64,000 nucleotides of DNA, taken from positions 106,206,645 through 106,270,644 of the forward strand of contig CM060954.1 of the NCBI GenBank assembly GCA_030765055.1, in the 5' to 3' direction. Under the pieces are notes generated by a model, which did no database searches, was not told the DNA's origin, and saw only the letters and a program-made list of their open reading frames with translations. Below, piece by piece: positions 12,041-23,693 of the stretch (within the stretch, counting starts at the first letter, position 1; every line of letters begins with the position of its first letter). A program made the translations under genes and the position numbers. Source of the stretch: Mantis religiosa (Eukaryota > Arthropoda > Insecta > Mantodea > Mantidae).

Positions 12041-12397
12041 CTAGCTTCATTTTCTGTGTAATCATTTATTTATGGCAGTTTTATATGAGTATCATGAATG
12101 TGTACATTTAAACAATGGTTTAAAACAAAAAGTGAAATCCAGGCACCGAGCGGGATGGCTTGGGTGGTTTTATTCCATGGCCCACATTCTAGGTCCATGT
12201 TCTATTCCAGATAATTTAAAGCTGCTTAATTGTTTCAAAGTTTGTTCTATTTATATGAACCCTTACTTATCTGTCATGTTGACAGCTTTGCTTTTGGAAA
12301 AATTGCTCTTAGTTGTAACATTCACTCATATACATTGTATGTTTTTTGGGTTTGTTATAAGGCGGAAATTCTTTATAAACATTAAATTCATACCCAC

Positions 12398-12482
12398 AAC
12401 GCACACGCACGCACGCACGCACACACGCACGCGCACGCAACGCACACACGCGCACCCACGCACACGCACACACACACGCACG

Positions 12483-12543
<61 letters not shown>
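12398..12543. repeat. (CA)n/(CACG)n microsatellite
   Basis: Alternating CA with CG interruptions, becoming pure CA after about 12480. It lies ~240 bp upstream of the first recognised SORD exon. The open frames over it are artefacts. Confidence 0.95.
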
Positions 12544-12546
<3 letters not shown>

Positions 12547-12782
12547 CTCATATTTACACTCTCATACTTCCAGGCTCTAGAGAGGACAGGTAATAACCCT
12601 AGCTAAAGAAAAAATTCCTATCCTCCAGCGAACTGAACCTGAGAAATCTGGATTTTGAATCTAGCATGCTAGCCACCAAATTACAGAGGTAGTCTTGTTA
12701 CCTTCTAAAACCTCATAAAAGTAAACATTTTTAATTTTAAGCTGAATATTTTGTCCATTAACTTTGTTTCTTTTTGGTACAG

Positions 12783-12947
12783 AGGTACTCCTCAAGATGG
12801 CATGTGTTGGCATTTGCGGCTCAGATGTACATTATCTGGTTAAAGGCAGAATTGGAGACTTCATTGTAAAAGAACCAATGATAATGGGCCATGAAGCGAG
12901 TGGCATTGTTGCAAAAGTTGGCAAGAATGTAAAACATTTAAAAGAAG
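12783..12947 (+). CDS. SORD: Sorbitol dehydrogenase, exon A (N-terminal catalytic domain)
   Basis: Sorbitol dehydrogenase is a cytosolic zinc enzyme that oxidises sorbitol to fructose with NAD+ (polyol pathway). This exon encodes EVLLKM, then VGICGSDVHY with the zinc-binding Cys, and GHEASG with the zinc-binding His and Glu, ending KHLKEG. The acceptor is TTTTTGGTACAG and the donor AAG|GTAAGT. The exon begins in phase to complete a Glu codon. About 33 N-terminal residues are missing compared with the ~350-residue family and must lie in an upstream exon I could not find. The open frame runs on past the donor to 13084, which is intronic read-through. Confidence 0.93.
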
Positions 12948-14404
12948 GTAAGTGCTTGATATATTCTCTCAATTATAATTATGGGCAGGAGGGAGTGGAT
13001 GCATTTCTGAAATTTTTTATTGATTTCTTAAAAAGTGAAACAGCCTTCCAAGCACTGGGAGTGGTGAAAGAATTATTGGAATAGTCAAGTAATAAATCAC
13101 AATAAATGAGGTTGTAACCTTTTGTACCTTCTGTTTAGCTCCATAATCATTAATAATTTAAAGCATCTACAGCTTTCATATAATACAGAAATGAATATTC
13201 AAGAGAAAGACTCATGAATAAGAAAATTTGGTACCTAGGTCAGCTGTTTAAACTATTTGAAATGACAGTATTCAACAATTGAAAAAAAAAAATCTAGTTT
13301 AATAAATATTGTTTGAGAGTTTCTGATGTTACGCTTTGCTTTCTCTTTTTATAAAATTATTAAGTTATCTAATATATTTAATTCTAATGCACAGAAGAAA
13401 TGCAAAAAAAAAAAAAAAAAAAAAACTTCCTTAGGAATATTAAATGGTTTTGGCATATAGAAACTTCAGTATTTAATCTACAGAATTACAGAGACCCAAA
13501 AATATCCTAACTGGCTCTGTAATGCTCTGCCTGTTTGTGCCCTCGGCACTTGTTACCTTCTGCCGCTATTATAGAAAAGTGCAGATGAAACTATGCAACA
13601 TTTTTAAAACTACTTTTAAAGACATAACTTACCCAACTATTATGGATAGTTCCCTAAAGAGGTGCCAAACATGTATGGACAATGGTGTCAGTTTCAGTAT
13701 CTCCTTTAATAATATTTCTAAGTAAAGCCTTTAAAAGTAGTTTTAAAAATGTTGCATGGTTTCAATAGCACTTTTCAATAGCGACCGACAGCGAGTGCTG
13801 AGGGTGTTGACAGACAAAACACTGCACAACTAGTTAGGATGTTTTTGGGTCTCTCTAGAATAAATTTACTTACTTTAGTCCTAAATTCTGCAAACATCAG
13901 TCAGTCGATCAAGTTACCTGCTGACATTTTAATCAAATGTCAAAATGTCCTACTGATGTACTATGCTTAGCTAACCAACGGCTAATGCAAAATAACAATT
14001 CAGATATAAATTAATCTAGAATGATTAACTAGAAATCTGAAATGAAAGTAGACCCAATAGTTGCTTTTATGTTATGATATTCAGCGTAATTATGATCATA
14101 TTGAAGCTTTGTTGGAATGTATAAATAAATGAAAAGAAATTGTTTGGTGTTGCTGTAATAGCTCAGTAGTTAGGCACTCAAAGCAAAAGGTTACCATCAA
14201 AGCAGACAGATTTTTTAAGTTCATTTTAACTGAACAGTGTTAGAATTATGTAAATAAACATTAGCTGTGGTATAAACATATGCTAAAAAATGTTCATATC
14301 ACATCATTTTTACTATAAATTTTAATTTTATTTTGTTTGCTTTATTTGTTTTATATGCACCATCTTTTGTTTCTTGCAATTGATTTGAACTATCTTCATT
14401 ATAG
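12948..14404 (+). other. SORD intron with poly(A) tract, MITE and SINE relic
   Basis: GT...AG intron of 1457 bp. It contains an A-run near 13405-13425, the fold-back MITE at 13490-13856, and a tRNA-like relic near 14150-14215 (GTAATAGCTCAGTAGTTAGG). Confidence 0.85.
13490..13856. mobile_element. Fold-back MITE
   Basis: Arms of ~130 bp (13490-13620 and 13727-13856) are imperfect reverse complements, with termini AGAGACCCAAAAA and its complement. The ~105-bp centre has no coding signal. A target duplication could not be confirmed. The 67-codon open frame across it is chance. Confidence 0.75.
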
Positions 14405-14564
14405 GAGATAGAGTTGCCATTGAGCCTGGTGTTCCTTGCCGTATATGCAAATTCTGTAAAGAAGGAAGGTATAACTTGTGTCCAGATATTATCTTCTGTG
14501 CCACTCCTCCTTGCCATGGTAACCTATCGAGATATTATGTTCATGCTGCAGACTTTTGTTACAA
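14405..14564 (+). CDS. SORD: Sorbitol dehydrogenase, exon B (structural cysteine lobe)
   Basis: Follows acceptor TTCATTATAG and ends AA|GTATGT. It encodes GDRVAIEPGVPC, then the four-cysteine lobe CRICKFCKEGRYNLC (C-x2-C-x2-C-x7-C), CATPP and the end of the N-terminal domain, YYVHAADFCYK. Its phase joins exon A (Gly) and exon C (Lys) exactly. Four cysteines fit a sorbitol dehydrogenase that keeps the structural zinc, as many insect members do; the human enzyme lacks it. Confidence 0.93.
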
Positions 14565-15701
14565 GTATGTGACACATTGTCGTTACTCTTTTCTTTTTAT
14601 AATCCACCTAAGAAAAATAAATGGAGAAATATAAAAATGTTTTATTTTCACTATTTTTTTATATGAAGCATTTTATTCTATAGAAGAGTATATGTATTTC
14701 GTAAAATTTGTTATTTATAAGAATATGTTTCAATTTATTATACTTTTTGTGATCACCTGTTTTAGTGTTATGAATTTAGTGTAACATTAAGGTTTAAAGT
14801 TCTATTAAGATTTTATAAAAATCACATCACTGAATAGACGAACAGTGAAGGTAGGATTAGGATTACTATGGAGGATATTCACCACCAAAACCTGTGGAAA
14901 TTGTGGGAAGTCCTCGACTAGCTCTTAAGATTTGAGTATCTTATGCTTACTTTATTCCCCTCTTCTTATTGTACTTATAAGGAAACCTGTAGTAAAACCA
15001 CTTCTACAAATGTCTCTCAATTAATGTGAAGCAGATAGAAGAGAAGCATTTTTAAGAATAATTTGTGCAAGAATCAGTAAAGTCACATGAGTGCACACTT
15101 CAGATTTTTATTTACATATATTGTTAGCTCAAGAAGCTTTTGAAATAAATTATTAATCCCCTCGAATTTCATATCTCATACTTCAATAATTAAAAATAAA
15201 TTTAAGGGGAGAAATGAAAATCTACATTATTACAGTTGTATATGTACTCATTACTTTAAAAAATGTGCTCACTATTTGATTTTGTACAATATATCAACTA
15301 TACAGTTTTTTCCCGTAATTATTCCTTTTTAAATTGTAAAAATAATCAAAATAGAACTTAAATATACGCATGTAATGCTACAAAACTTTTTAGTTACAGC
15401 TAAACTCACATGACTAAAAATTCTAGTTAAATCACATTTTTTAACTTGGCAATTCATGAATATTCATCCACAAAAGTTCAATTTGGAAAGGTAAATAACT
15501 GTATACCTTTAAGATTATTGATAGCAAATACAACTAAATAGAACTTAAGGGTGCAATTTGTTTTCTATCATGTAATATTTGTATATTTAGGACATAACCA
15601 CCAATGATTTGACAGAATTTCATTTCAGTAATACTACATAATAGTTATGTGTGATTATGTTATTCCCTCAATAATATAAAAATGTAAGTGACAAAGAGTT
15701 T

Positions 15702-15905
15702 AGAGAGGGGGGGAGAGGGGGGGAGAGGGGGGGAGAGGGGGGGAGAGGGGGGGAGAGGGGGGGAGAGGGGGGGAGAGGGGGGGAGAGGGGGGGAGAGGGG
15801 GGGAGAGGGGGGGAGAGGGGGGGAGAGGGGGGGAGAGGGGGGGAGAGGGGGGGAGAGGGGGGGAGAGGGGGGGAGAGGGGGGAGAGGGGGGGAGAGGGGG
15901 GGAGA
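15702..15905 (+). repeat. (AGAGGGGGGG)n minisatellite, ~20 copies
   Basis: A 10-bp unit with a run of seven G per unit, nearly perfect; one or two late units have six G. G-runs lie on the SORD sense strand, so the pre-mRNA would carry them. The Gly/Glu/Arg open frame is a repeat artefact. Confidence 0.97.
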
Positions 15906-15993
15906 GACTACAAATAGTTTCTCAACTACATAATAGGTTTTAGTTACACTAAAAGCTATTTATAAATGGAAAGATGAAACTTATTGCAAAGTT

Positions 15994-16108
15994 TTTGTTT
16001 TTTTCATACGTCACTACTTTTCTTAATTTTTGAAGGACTAGTTATGGACGCAACAGCTCCCAAAGCTAGTCCTTCAAAATATAAAAAGTGATGTAATGTG
16101 AAAAAAAA
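15994..16108. repeat. Short inverted repeat (hairpin)
   Basis: Arms of ~43 bp (15996-16041 and 16063-16108) share TGAAGGACTAG and its complement around a 21-bp loop. Likely a tiny MITE or fold-back remnant. Confidence 0.65.
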
Positions 16109-16222
16109 AACTGGCTACAAAATGTGTATTAATTTAGTATGCTTATCTTTTTCACACTTTCTCTGTACGTGTAAATAGCTAACTGGTTAGGTTCTTAATT
16201 TCTTATCTTGTACATGCTGCAG

Positions 16223-16407
16223 ATTGCCGGATAATGTGAGCCTTGAAGAAGGTGCACTCTTGGAGCCCCTTTCTGTTGGTGTACATGCATGCAGGAGAGG
16301 GGGAGTTGCCTTAGGTAGCACCGTACTCATTGCGGGAGCTGGACCTATTGGACTTGTTACTCTCATCACAGCAAAAGCTATGGGTGCAGCAAAGGTTTTA
16401 ATCACAG
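16223..16407 (+). CDS. SORD: Sorbitol dehydrogenase, exon C (zinc Glu and NAD-fold start)
   Basis: Acceptor CATGCTGCAG, donor CACAG|GTAAAT. It encodes LPDNVSLEEGALLEPLSVGV, whose EP glutamate is the third catalytic-zinc-associated residue, ACRRGG, and GAGPIG, the GxGxxG dinucleotide-binding loop of the Rossmann domain, ending AAKVLIT. The last base completes an Asp codon with exon D. Confidence 0.94.
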
Positions 16408-16898
16408 GTAAATCTTGGACATCTATAATTTCAATGTGTAACTAATACAATGAAGCAGAAAATGAATATAATTTATTTCCACATCGGCCTTGCAATAACT
16501 GTGCATAAAGTATTAAATATGTTGTCATGAGTTTGGAGATTATTAAAACTATTGAGGAAACAAATTTATTAAAAACTAAGATATTGTAGAAACAGTAATA
16601 TGATAATCACAAATGAATTAGCAAGGTGTACCATATGCAGATCATAAGAAAATTTAAACTGCAGTACACAAGTTACTTCTTTGAAATTGAAAATTCTGTA
16701 ATTTTGAGTATGTTTATCAGTTATAAATATCTATTTGTGTAGGAGTGCAAAATATTACCCTGTGTAGAGTTTAAAATAGAAAACTCTTGTAACATTGAAT
16801 GCCTTCAAATTAAATTAGGCTTTATTTTGTTTAGTAAAGATTTAATTTCATATTGCTAGTAAATGTATTTAATTTTCCAATTATAAGTTCAGTCAATG

Positions 16899-18166
16899 AC
16901 CACACACACACGCACAAGCAAACGCGCGCGCACACGCGCACGCACACGCGCACGCACTCGCGCACATTAACTCACGCACGCTCTCGCGCACATTAACTCA
17001 CGCACGCACGCACACGCGCACTCTCACTCGCTCACGCGCACTTTCGCTCGCGCACTCGCACACTCTCGCTCGCGCACACGCACACTCTCGCTCGCGCACA
17101 CGCACACTCTCGCTCGCGCACACGCACACTCTCGCTCGCGCACACGCACACTCTCGCTCGCGCACACGCACACGCTCGCTCACACGCACACTCTCACTCG
17201 CGCACACGCTCGCTCACACGCACATCTCACTCGCTCACACGCACGCTCACACTCACACGCACACTCTCGCACTCACACGCACACTCTCGCACTCACACGC
17301 ACACTCTCGCACTCTCACACGCACTCTCGCACTCTCACACGCACACTCTCGCACTCTCACACGCACTCTCGCACTCTCACACGCACACTCTCGCACTCTC
17401 ACACGCACACTCTCGCACTCTCACACGCACACTCTCGCACTCTCACACGCACACTCTCGCACGCGCACTCTCGCACTCTCACACGCGCACTCTCACACGC
17501 GCACTCTCGCACTCTCACACGCGCACTCTCGCACTCTCGCACTAACACGCGCACTCTCGCACTCTCGCACTAACACGCGCACTCTCGCACTAACACGCGC
17601 ACTCTCGCACTAACACGCGCACTCTCGCACTAACACGCGCACTCTCGCACTAACACGCGCACTCTCGCACTAACACGCGCACTCTCGCACTAACACGCGC
17701 ACTCTCGCACTAACGCGCGCACTCTCGCACTAACGCGCGCACTCTCGCACTAACGCGCGCACTCTCGCACTAACGCGCGCACTCTCGCACTAACGCGCGC
17801 ACTCTCGCACTAACGCGCGCACTCTCGCACTAACGCGCGCACTCGCTCACTCACGCGCGCACTCGCTCACTCACGCGCGCACTCGCTCACTCACGCGCGC
17901 ACTCTCTCACTCACGCGCGCACTCTCTCACTCACGCGCGCACTCTCTCACTCACGCGCGCACTCTCTCACTCACGCGCGCACTCTCTCACTCACGCGCGC
18001 ACTCTCTCACTCACGCGCGCACTCTCTCACTCACGCGCGCACTCTCTCACTCACGCGCGCACTCGCTCTCACACGCGCACTCGCTCTCACACACACTCAC
18101 ACACACTCTCACACATTCTCACATACTCTCACACTCTCACTCACTCACTCACTCTCACACACTCTT
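16899..18166. repeat. CG-rich minisatellite with ordered 20-bp variant blocks
   Basis: Begins as irregular CA/CT/CG repeats. From about 17540 it becomes a regular 20-bp repeat in successive blocks: units ending TAACACGCGC (to ~17710), then TAACGCGCGC (~17711-17840), then CTCGCTCACTCACGCGCGC (~17841-17900), then CTCTCTCACTCACGCGCGC (~17901-18060). It decays into CA/CT repeats by 18166. Alternating purine-pyrimidine CGCGCG runs recur every 20 bp. Confidence 0.95.
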
Positions 18167-18195
18167 TATGTAGGCAAACTCTGAAAGATATGATC

Positions 18196-18346
18196 AAAAC
18201 TGAAAAATTCATGCTATAGCTGCAATATGTACTATGGATCTTCCTCTCTTCATACAGCCACTCTTTTAACTACTGAATTCTGTTCAACATGCCAGTATGA
18301 CATTAAACTGGTGCAATCAGTTGGAGAATTTAATATTCATTGTGGA
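18196..18346 (-). repeat. SINE family A relic before a splice acceptor
   Basis: Decayed - strand copy: ACTGAAAAATTCATGCTATAG matches the family's 3' flank, followed by the complement of the B-box and A-box regions, and GACATTAAA with an inverted piece GTTGGAGAATTTAAT. It ends about 10-15 bp before the SORD exon D acceptor. Confidence 0.6.
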
Positions 18347-18356
18347 TCCATTGCAG

Positions 18357-18535
18357 ATATTGTGGAGCATCGTCTGAAAGTGGCTAAGAAGATGGGAGCT
18401 GATGAGACACTTCTAGTTGGTGCTGGTGAATCTGTGGAGGAAACGGTGAAGAAAGCCCACTGTCTTCTTGGAGAAGAACCTGATATAAGCATAGATTGCA
18501 GTGGAGCAGAGTCTAGCATCAAACTTGCTATTTTG
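18357..18535 (+). CDS. SORD: Sorbitol dehydrogenase, exon D (NAD-binding domain)
   Basis: Acceptor CCATTGCAG|AT, donor TTTTG|GTGAGT, ending in phase 0. It encodes DIVEHRLKVAKKMGADETLL, then EEPDISIDCSGAESSIKLAIL, the central NAD-binding domain. IDCSGAE is a conserved block of the family. The Asp that selects NAD over NADP is created across the exon C/D junction. The longer open frame running in from 18227 is SINE and intron sequence. Confidence 0.92.
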
Positions 18536-19170
18536 GTGAGTGTGACTGAAGCCCCCAACAGCCTGCACTTAATTAAAATTATACTTATATTATGAATTTG
18601 AAATAACATATCTTATTTATTTTTAATAAAAGAATGAATAGCGTAAGTGCAACACTGTAGCCAAGAGATTTGACCACCCAAAATTGTCTTAAATTGATAA
18701 TACTATAAATCTGAATGTAAGCCTGTTTTATGAATGGACTAGCTGTCTTACTTTCCATTATTACATTTGATATATTATGTAAGTGCTAAGTTGAAAATAT
18801 GAATGGAATGATTTCTGAAAATGTTTTGTAATTGTAATTTGTGCTTGTTTTGCCAGTATCCAAAGTTTTGTTTGGTCACATAGGGACAATTTGTATATAA
18901 GGTGCTGAAAAATATAGGTAAGAGTATCTTTTTAAAGTTCAATGGTTTCTTATTTCATCAAATCTTATTGTAAAAATGTATAAATTTGAGCCCTGATTGA
19001 CCAAGAAGTATAGTTTTATCTATAAAGGATTAAAAATAAAGGAAGGGTAGCTTATAAACATTTAGAATACTATACAGGTGTTAACGAACTACACCGAAAT
19101 AGTTTCAGCAATTGTAGACGTGACTAATGAGGCCAAACATAATGCAGTTAATTGCATTAAACATTAATAT

Positions 19171-19371
19171 AATTTTGAGTCAAACTAATACTCAAAGCTC
19201 CACTTAGTGCTAGTATTTACCTAGAACGCGTTTCGTTGGAGTTCACCAAACCGACGTCCATTAGTCGACAACAGCTGATGATGTTAGGAAGATTCTAACG
19301 AAACGCGTTCTAGGTAAATACTAGCAATAAGTGGAGCATTGAGTATTAGCTCGACTCAAAATTAAATTAAT
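19171..19371. mobile_element. Penelope-type fold-back with hammerhead-like core
   Basis: Arms 19171-19240 and 19297-19371 are near-perfect reverse complements. The right side carries CTGATGA (19275-19281), T, helix II GTTAG/CTAAC with loop GAAGATT, then GAA and the self-complementary ACGCGT. Helix I is poorly paired. No coding sequence remains. Confidence 0.6.
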
Positions 19372-21339
19372 TTTGTGCTTCATTGTATCATAGTCCTTAC
19401 ACAATGGAATGCATTTAACATATTTGGCATCAAATGCTGATATGTTATTTAAACAAGTTTTATTGGGTTAGAATGTCTTTAAAATTGCTTTGCATGTATA
19501 CAAATATTAATTTTTAGAAGCTTGTTGTTATTATTCTCAAGATCTAATGCCTCGTAAGATCTCTCAAATCCTGTACTAATCACCTGCCAGTACGACACTG
19601 AACAGCAATTAAATGCCTTCTTGCATCATGTAGCCTACTCTAGTGGTATTTCTGTAACCATTCTGGTGACCCAATCCATAATGGCAAAAACTGGTGTTTC
19701 CAAGGTCATTGGCGTGGTTCCTGTCATGTAGTTAATTTTTTTCTTCACTTATTTAATACATCCCTCAGAGGAGGACCTAACTACCCAAATAATAGTAGTA
19801 TGTGAAGTTATTAAACACAAACACACGAGTAATTTTGGACAGAATACGACAGTCATTTTTTCACTGCTGTCAACTTTGCATTGAATATGCAGGTCGCCAT
19901 TTTGAGCAGTTTCTATAAATCTGATGCAGAGAGTTGCATTTAATTTTTATTTTAATTCACCCTTTAAACTGCCTTCCATTTAGACGTACAGCTTGTGAAA
20001 GTACTTGTGAAAGGACTCAAACTTTGTTAGAAAGAATTGTAATTAATTGCACTGTCATGGTGAAATTACTCCATAAAATGCATACATTTATACGAGAATT
20101 AAAAGCTTGGACAAAATATTAAAAAACAGCCAAAGAACCAAATAAATAAAAAAAAAAAAAGGACAAAGGTAAAGGGGTCTTTAACTTGTTTAGCTTTCAC
20201 TTGAAAAGCTAATGTCATAACCATTGCACCAAAAGGGAGTGCTCCGACATGTTTGTTCATTTTCGTGTCTTGTGCACTCAAGTGGTATCATTTCAGTGGC
20301 ATACTCGCACTTTAGAAACTTATAACCGTAAGTTCCATATTTGAAACGGTCTCCTATCTCAAATTACTTGTTTAAGATATCTCCATTTGCTCTGAAAATA
20401 TTTTATTGTAGTTCATTAACACTCTGTATAATTCAAAATAGGGATTAATTGGTAGTTTTAATGTAATCTCTGACTTTTGACTCTCATTATGTAATTGTGC
20501 ATATTTTGATTATATGGTTTTAATAGTGCATATTTTGACTAAAGGGCTTAAAAATATGGTAGGGACAAGTTTTAAGAGTTACAAGGTAATTTGCTATTTT
20601 TGTTGAGTCCTTAAGCATAAAGCATACTAAGTTTGATCTGGATAGGCCAAAGAATATTGAATTGCATGCTAGAGGTTGAAATTAGAAATAGAATGTAGCT
20701 AATAATTTTTGTGAGATTCTAGAATCTAAATTTACTAGTGGTTTTGTCAGAATCATAGCAAAAATATTACTTAAAAAAATTCTATGAAATTAGGACAATG
20801 TAATGATATGAATTATATATAACTGCCAAAAATAATTCAAAATATTGTCATAATAGCTGTGAATATCTGCCATAGAGGGTTTAAGCCTGAGTCACCCCAC
20901 CTAATCTTATTTACCAGCTACAAAACTCGATAATTGGTTATCAAGCCCAATTGCTGCCTGCTGTGAAAGGTTGGGAAAATACATGACTACTTGCTGCCAG
21001 CTGCTTTGAGAGCATTTGTTTCCAGAAGAAGCTCCTATGAGATTTTTCCAGTAACATTCTATTGAGACCTTAAGGATAGCTAAAGCTCATCTCAGTTCAG
21101 TTGGCTGCAGTGAGTCTAGCAAGAAGTCGGTTTAGCTGAATGAGTTTGATTCATGAGCATTGAGAACCATGAGTGGCAGTGTGACAGTGTCATAGTGGCA
21201 ATGAATACCTGCTGCAGAAGGATTAAGTGTAAGTCATCTCATTCCAACATTTTTGTTGTTTGCCACTGAGAGGAGCAAAATAAATTTCAAAGACAGCCAC
21301 CAGTTGACGTCATGAGTCAGAAATATGTGCCTCTTTGTT

Positions 21340-21540
21340 GAATCACATTAATATTCCAGACTGTTCGATTTTTAGAAATCTAGAAGAATCCAGAATGTTC
21401 CATCCAGGCAATTCGAGTGACTTCAATTTCCAGAACATTTCTTCTGCGACCCAGTGTTATAAAAGGGAGTACAAAAGCCAGCCTAGCAGGTCGGTCAGTC
21501 AGTCAGTCAATCAGTCAGAGCAGTGTTAAATTAAAGAGCT
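21340..21540 (+). promoter_or_regulatory. Candidate promoter or solo-LTR fragment with heat-shock-element-like repeats
   Basis: Four contiguous 5-bp blocks at 21382-21401 (AGAAG AATCC AGAAT GTTCC) follow the nGAAn/nTTCn pattern with one mismatched block. A second TTTCC AGAAC pair is at 21427-21436. A TATAAAAG box at 21458-21465 is followed about 30 bp on by GTCAGTCAGTCAGTC. The young gypsy LTR at 48248 shows a similar TATAAAAAAG, then GAGTCAGTCAGTG arrangement. It could therefore be an old LTR rather than a cellular promoter. Confidence 0.4.
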
Positions 21541-22810
21541 AGTTGTTTGAAAATTGGCAAACATTGAGTTATCAGTGTCAGTCTGTAAACAGTGGGTTTA
21601 ATGACGGTCAAGAAGCTATATGCAAATTGGTGTTGCAAAAGAGGCATAAAAAGACAGACATGTTTGCTTTATGCATCTGTAAAAAATGAAAGTGATTGTA
21701 AGCTATAGCATTGGGCTAATGATTCTACTGTCAAAGTAAGATTAGTAAAACATTGTGTTGTCATCTGTCACAATATAAAGGAGAAATAGAGAGCAAAACA
21801 GCCAAATTAAGTGTGCAAAAAAAACAAAACAAAGCATAACCACACAAGGAAACAAAAGATTACCTTAACATCACAGCAAAAAAAGTCAAGAACCATTGTA
21901 GTTTACCAATCAAATTACACTTTTATAATGGTAGAGTTGAACATGCTTAAAAAATGTGTGTGGGCTATTCCAGTCAAGTAGAAGACTACATAGCAAACAT
22001 TATATTACTACACAAAACTTAAATAAAGACTAAAAGATGGAAAAATAAATGCCCCAAAATAGTAAACCAGTGTAAAAATGAAAGGAAATCCAACTTCAAT
22101 AATTACATCATAAGAGTACTTAAAAGTAAGGCATGTACACTAAAGCAGATAAGGAGGAAAAACTAATAATATTGTAAAAAGCAAATATTGAAAGCAGATG
22201 ACAGGTCTATTATGGGATGAAAATTACATCAAAGTGGACACCAATTAATTTGCATTGAAACTGCATACAAAACTTGCAGTGTATCAACATAATCTTCTTT
22301 GGGAATGTCAACTATATAGACAAATGAAATTAGGTCCAAAGCTGAAACCTATTATGTTTCACTTCAGATCATGCTTACTTGGCTTTATTTAGCGTGCAAC
22401 TGCTAAGAGATTGCTGTCTTTGTCAAATATATCATTTACAAATTATTATAAGTAATGTGACTAAAACTTCTTATTCTTGATAATTACATATATAAAACAG
22501 GACTGTTTTGGAAATCAATCATTTACATATACAACTAATTTGTTTACTACATTGTTATCGTTACTAATTTGTAAATTATGTTTGTATTGTCAATAGCTTC
22601 AGCTTTTTATGAACTATCAATTATAGGTATTCCTCTGATTCTGTATGCTTAAAGTTCAACAAAAGCTCATTCCTTATGCAGCAAAATGCTTTGAATAAGT
22701 CCACTTTTAGGATGGTTTTCGTCTTGTGATTGTTTCATAGCTATGTCATGAGTGACAGAGCTACTTTGTGGTGGAAAAGATTTTGTGCAATCTTGTTGGA
22801 TTTAAAATTA

Positions 22811-23481
22811 TGAGGTACGTCCAGAAAGTAAGTTCTGTTTGGTAATAAAATTAAATTGTGTACAGATACAGAAAAATTATTTATTGCACAAAATTCTACA
22901 ACTCTTAAAACTAATTTTGCAGACATTTGTCATAGCGAGGCACAAGTTTTTGTATACCCTCTTCATAAGAGTTTGCCACCTGTGTCTTCAACCAGTTGGA
23001 AACATATTATTTCAGCCCTTCATCATTGTTGAAGTCTTGACTGCCAAGGAAATATTTGAGATGCAAAAACAGATGAAAGTTGCTAGGAGCGAGATCAGGG
23101 CTGTAAGGGGGGTGGTCAAACATGTCCCAACCAAATCTCTGTAGGATGTTTATCATCACATTTGCAGTGTATGGTCGTGCGTTGTCATGAAGAAATACAA
23201 CACCTTTTGACATCGCAAATTTGCCAATAAATTTCAATTGGTTTCATTTTCCTAGCATTCAGAAAACGAATCACAGATCTGATTTTACAAGCGGCAGGAT
23301 TTTCAATCAACACTGACATTGTAAATAAGCACAACAGAGCATACGTGGCTGACAGCAATCTCACAATGGCGCACATTTCTTCTCCTTGATATAGAGCATT
23401 TACCGCACATGTGAGGAACTGCAATTGCAGGGCTGCAGCGGAGATAAATTGAAACAGAATGTACTTTCTGGATGCCCCTTG
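22811..23481 (-). mobile_element. Internally deleted mariner, - strand
   Basis: A 671-bp element between TA dinucleotides (22809-22810 and 23482-23483). The TIRs share TCCAGAAAGTA and TTCTGTTT at matching positions in both ends. Remaining transposase pieces on the - strand are an N-terminal IRSVIRFLNARKMKPIEIYW segment (~23310-23240) and a catalytic segment with FLHDNARPYTAN and YSPDLAPSNFHLF (23237-23007). The third catalytic Asp of the usual SDY/SDF is Asn here. The middle of the protein is deleted, so the copy is non-autonomous. Confidence 0.88.
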
Positions 23482-23693
23482 TATTTATTTAGTCCTTGTA
23501 GTGTTATATTCCCAAGTAATTTACCTACATTAAATGTTATGTGTCTACACTTGATATACGCTTCAGTTGCAGACTGTCATATGACAGTAAATTAGGACAC
23601 AATATTTAATGGAAAATATTGCCTGCAGCTAGTGTATATAGTTGCATAGGACTACATTATTAGCAACAGTTAACATTTCCCATCAATTTTCAG

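Larger units (their letters stand above)
14565..16222 (+). other. SORD intron with G-rich minisatellite and small hairpin
   Basis: GT...AG intron of 1658 bp. Apart from the minisatellite at 15702-15905 and the inverted repeat at 15994-16108 it is AT-rich and featureless. Confidence 0.85.
16408..18356 (+). other. SORD intron dominated by a 1.27-kb minisatellite
   Basis: GT...AG intron of 1949 bp. 16408-16898 is AT-rich; 16899-18166 is the CG-rich minisatellite; 18196-18346 is a SINE relic reaching almost to the acceptor. Confidence 0.85.
18536..23693 (+). other. SORD 5.2-kb intron
   Basis: GT...AG intron. It holds the fold-back at 19171-19371, a promoter/LTR-like region at 21340-21540 and the deleted mariner at 22811-23481. 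The stretches 18600-19170, 19372-21300 and 21600-22810 are AT-rich with no recognisable gene. Confidence 0.85.

Noticed and set aside
15688..15933. Gly/Glu/Arg-rich protein frame
   Set aside because: Translation of the intronic G-rich minisatellite.
16899..18166. CRISPR-like regular spacing
   Set aside because: Units are contiguous 20-bp repeats without unique spacers, in a eukaryotic intron.
18227..18356. Extra N-terminal extension of SORD exon D
   Set aside because: This part of the open frame is SINE A and intron; the acceptor at 18357 gives exact phase and family match.
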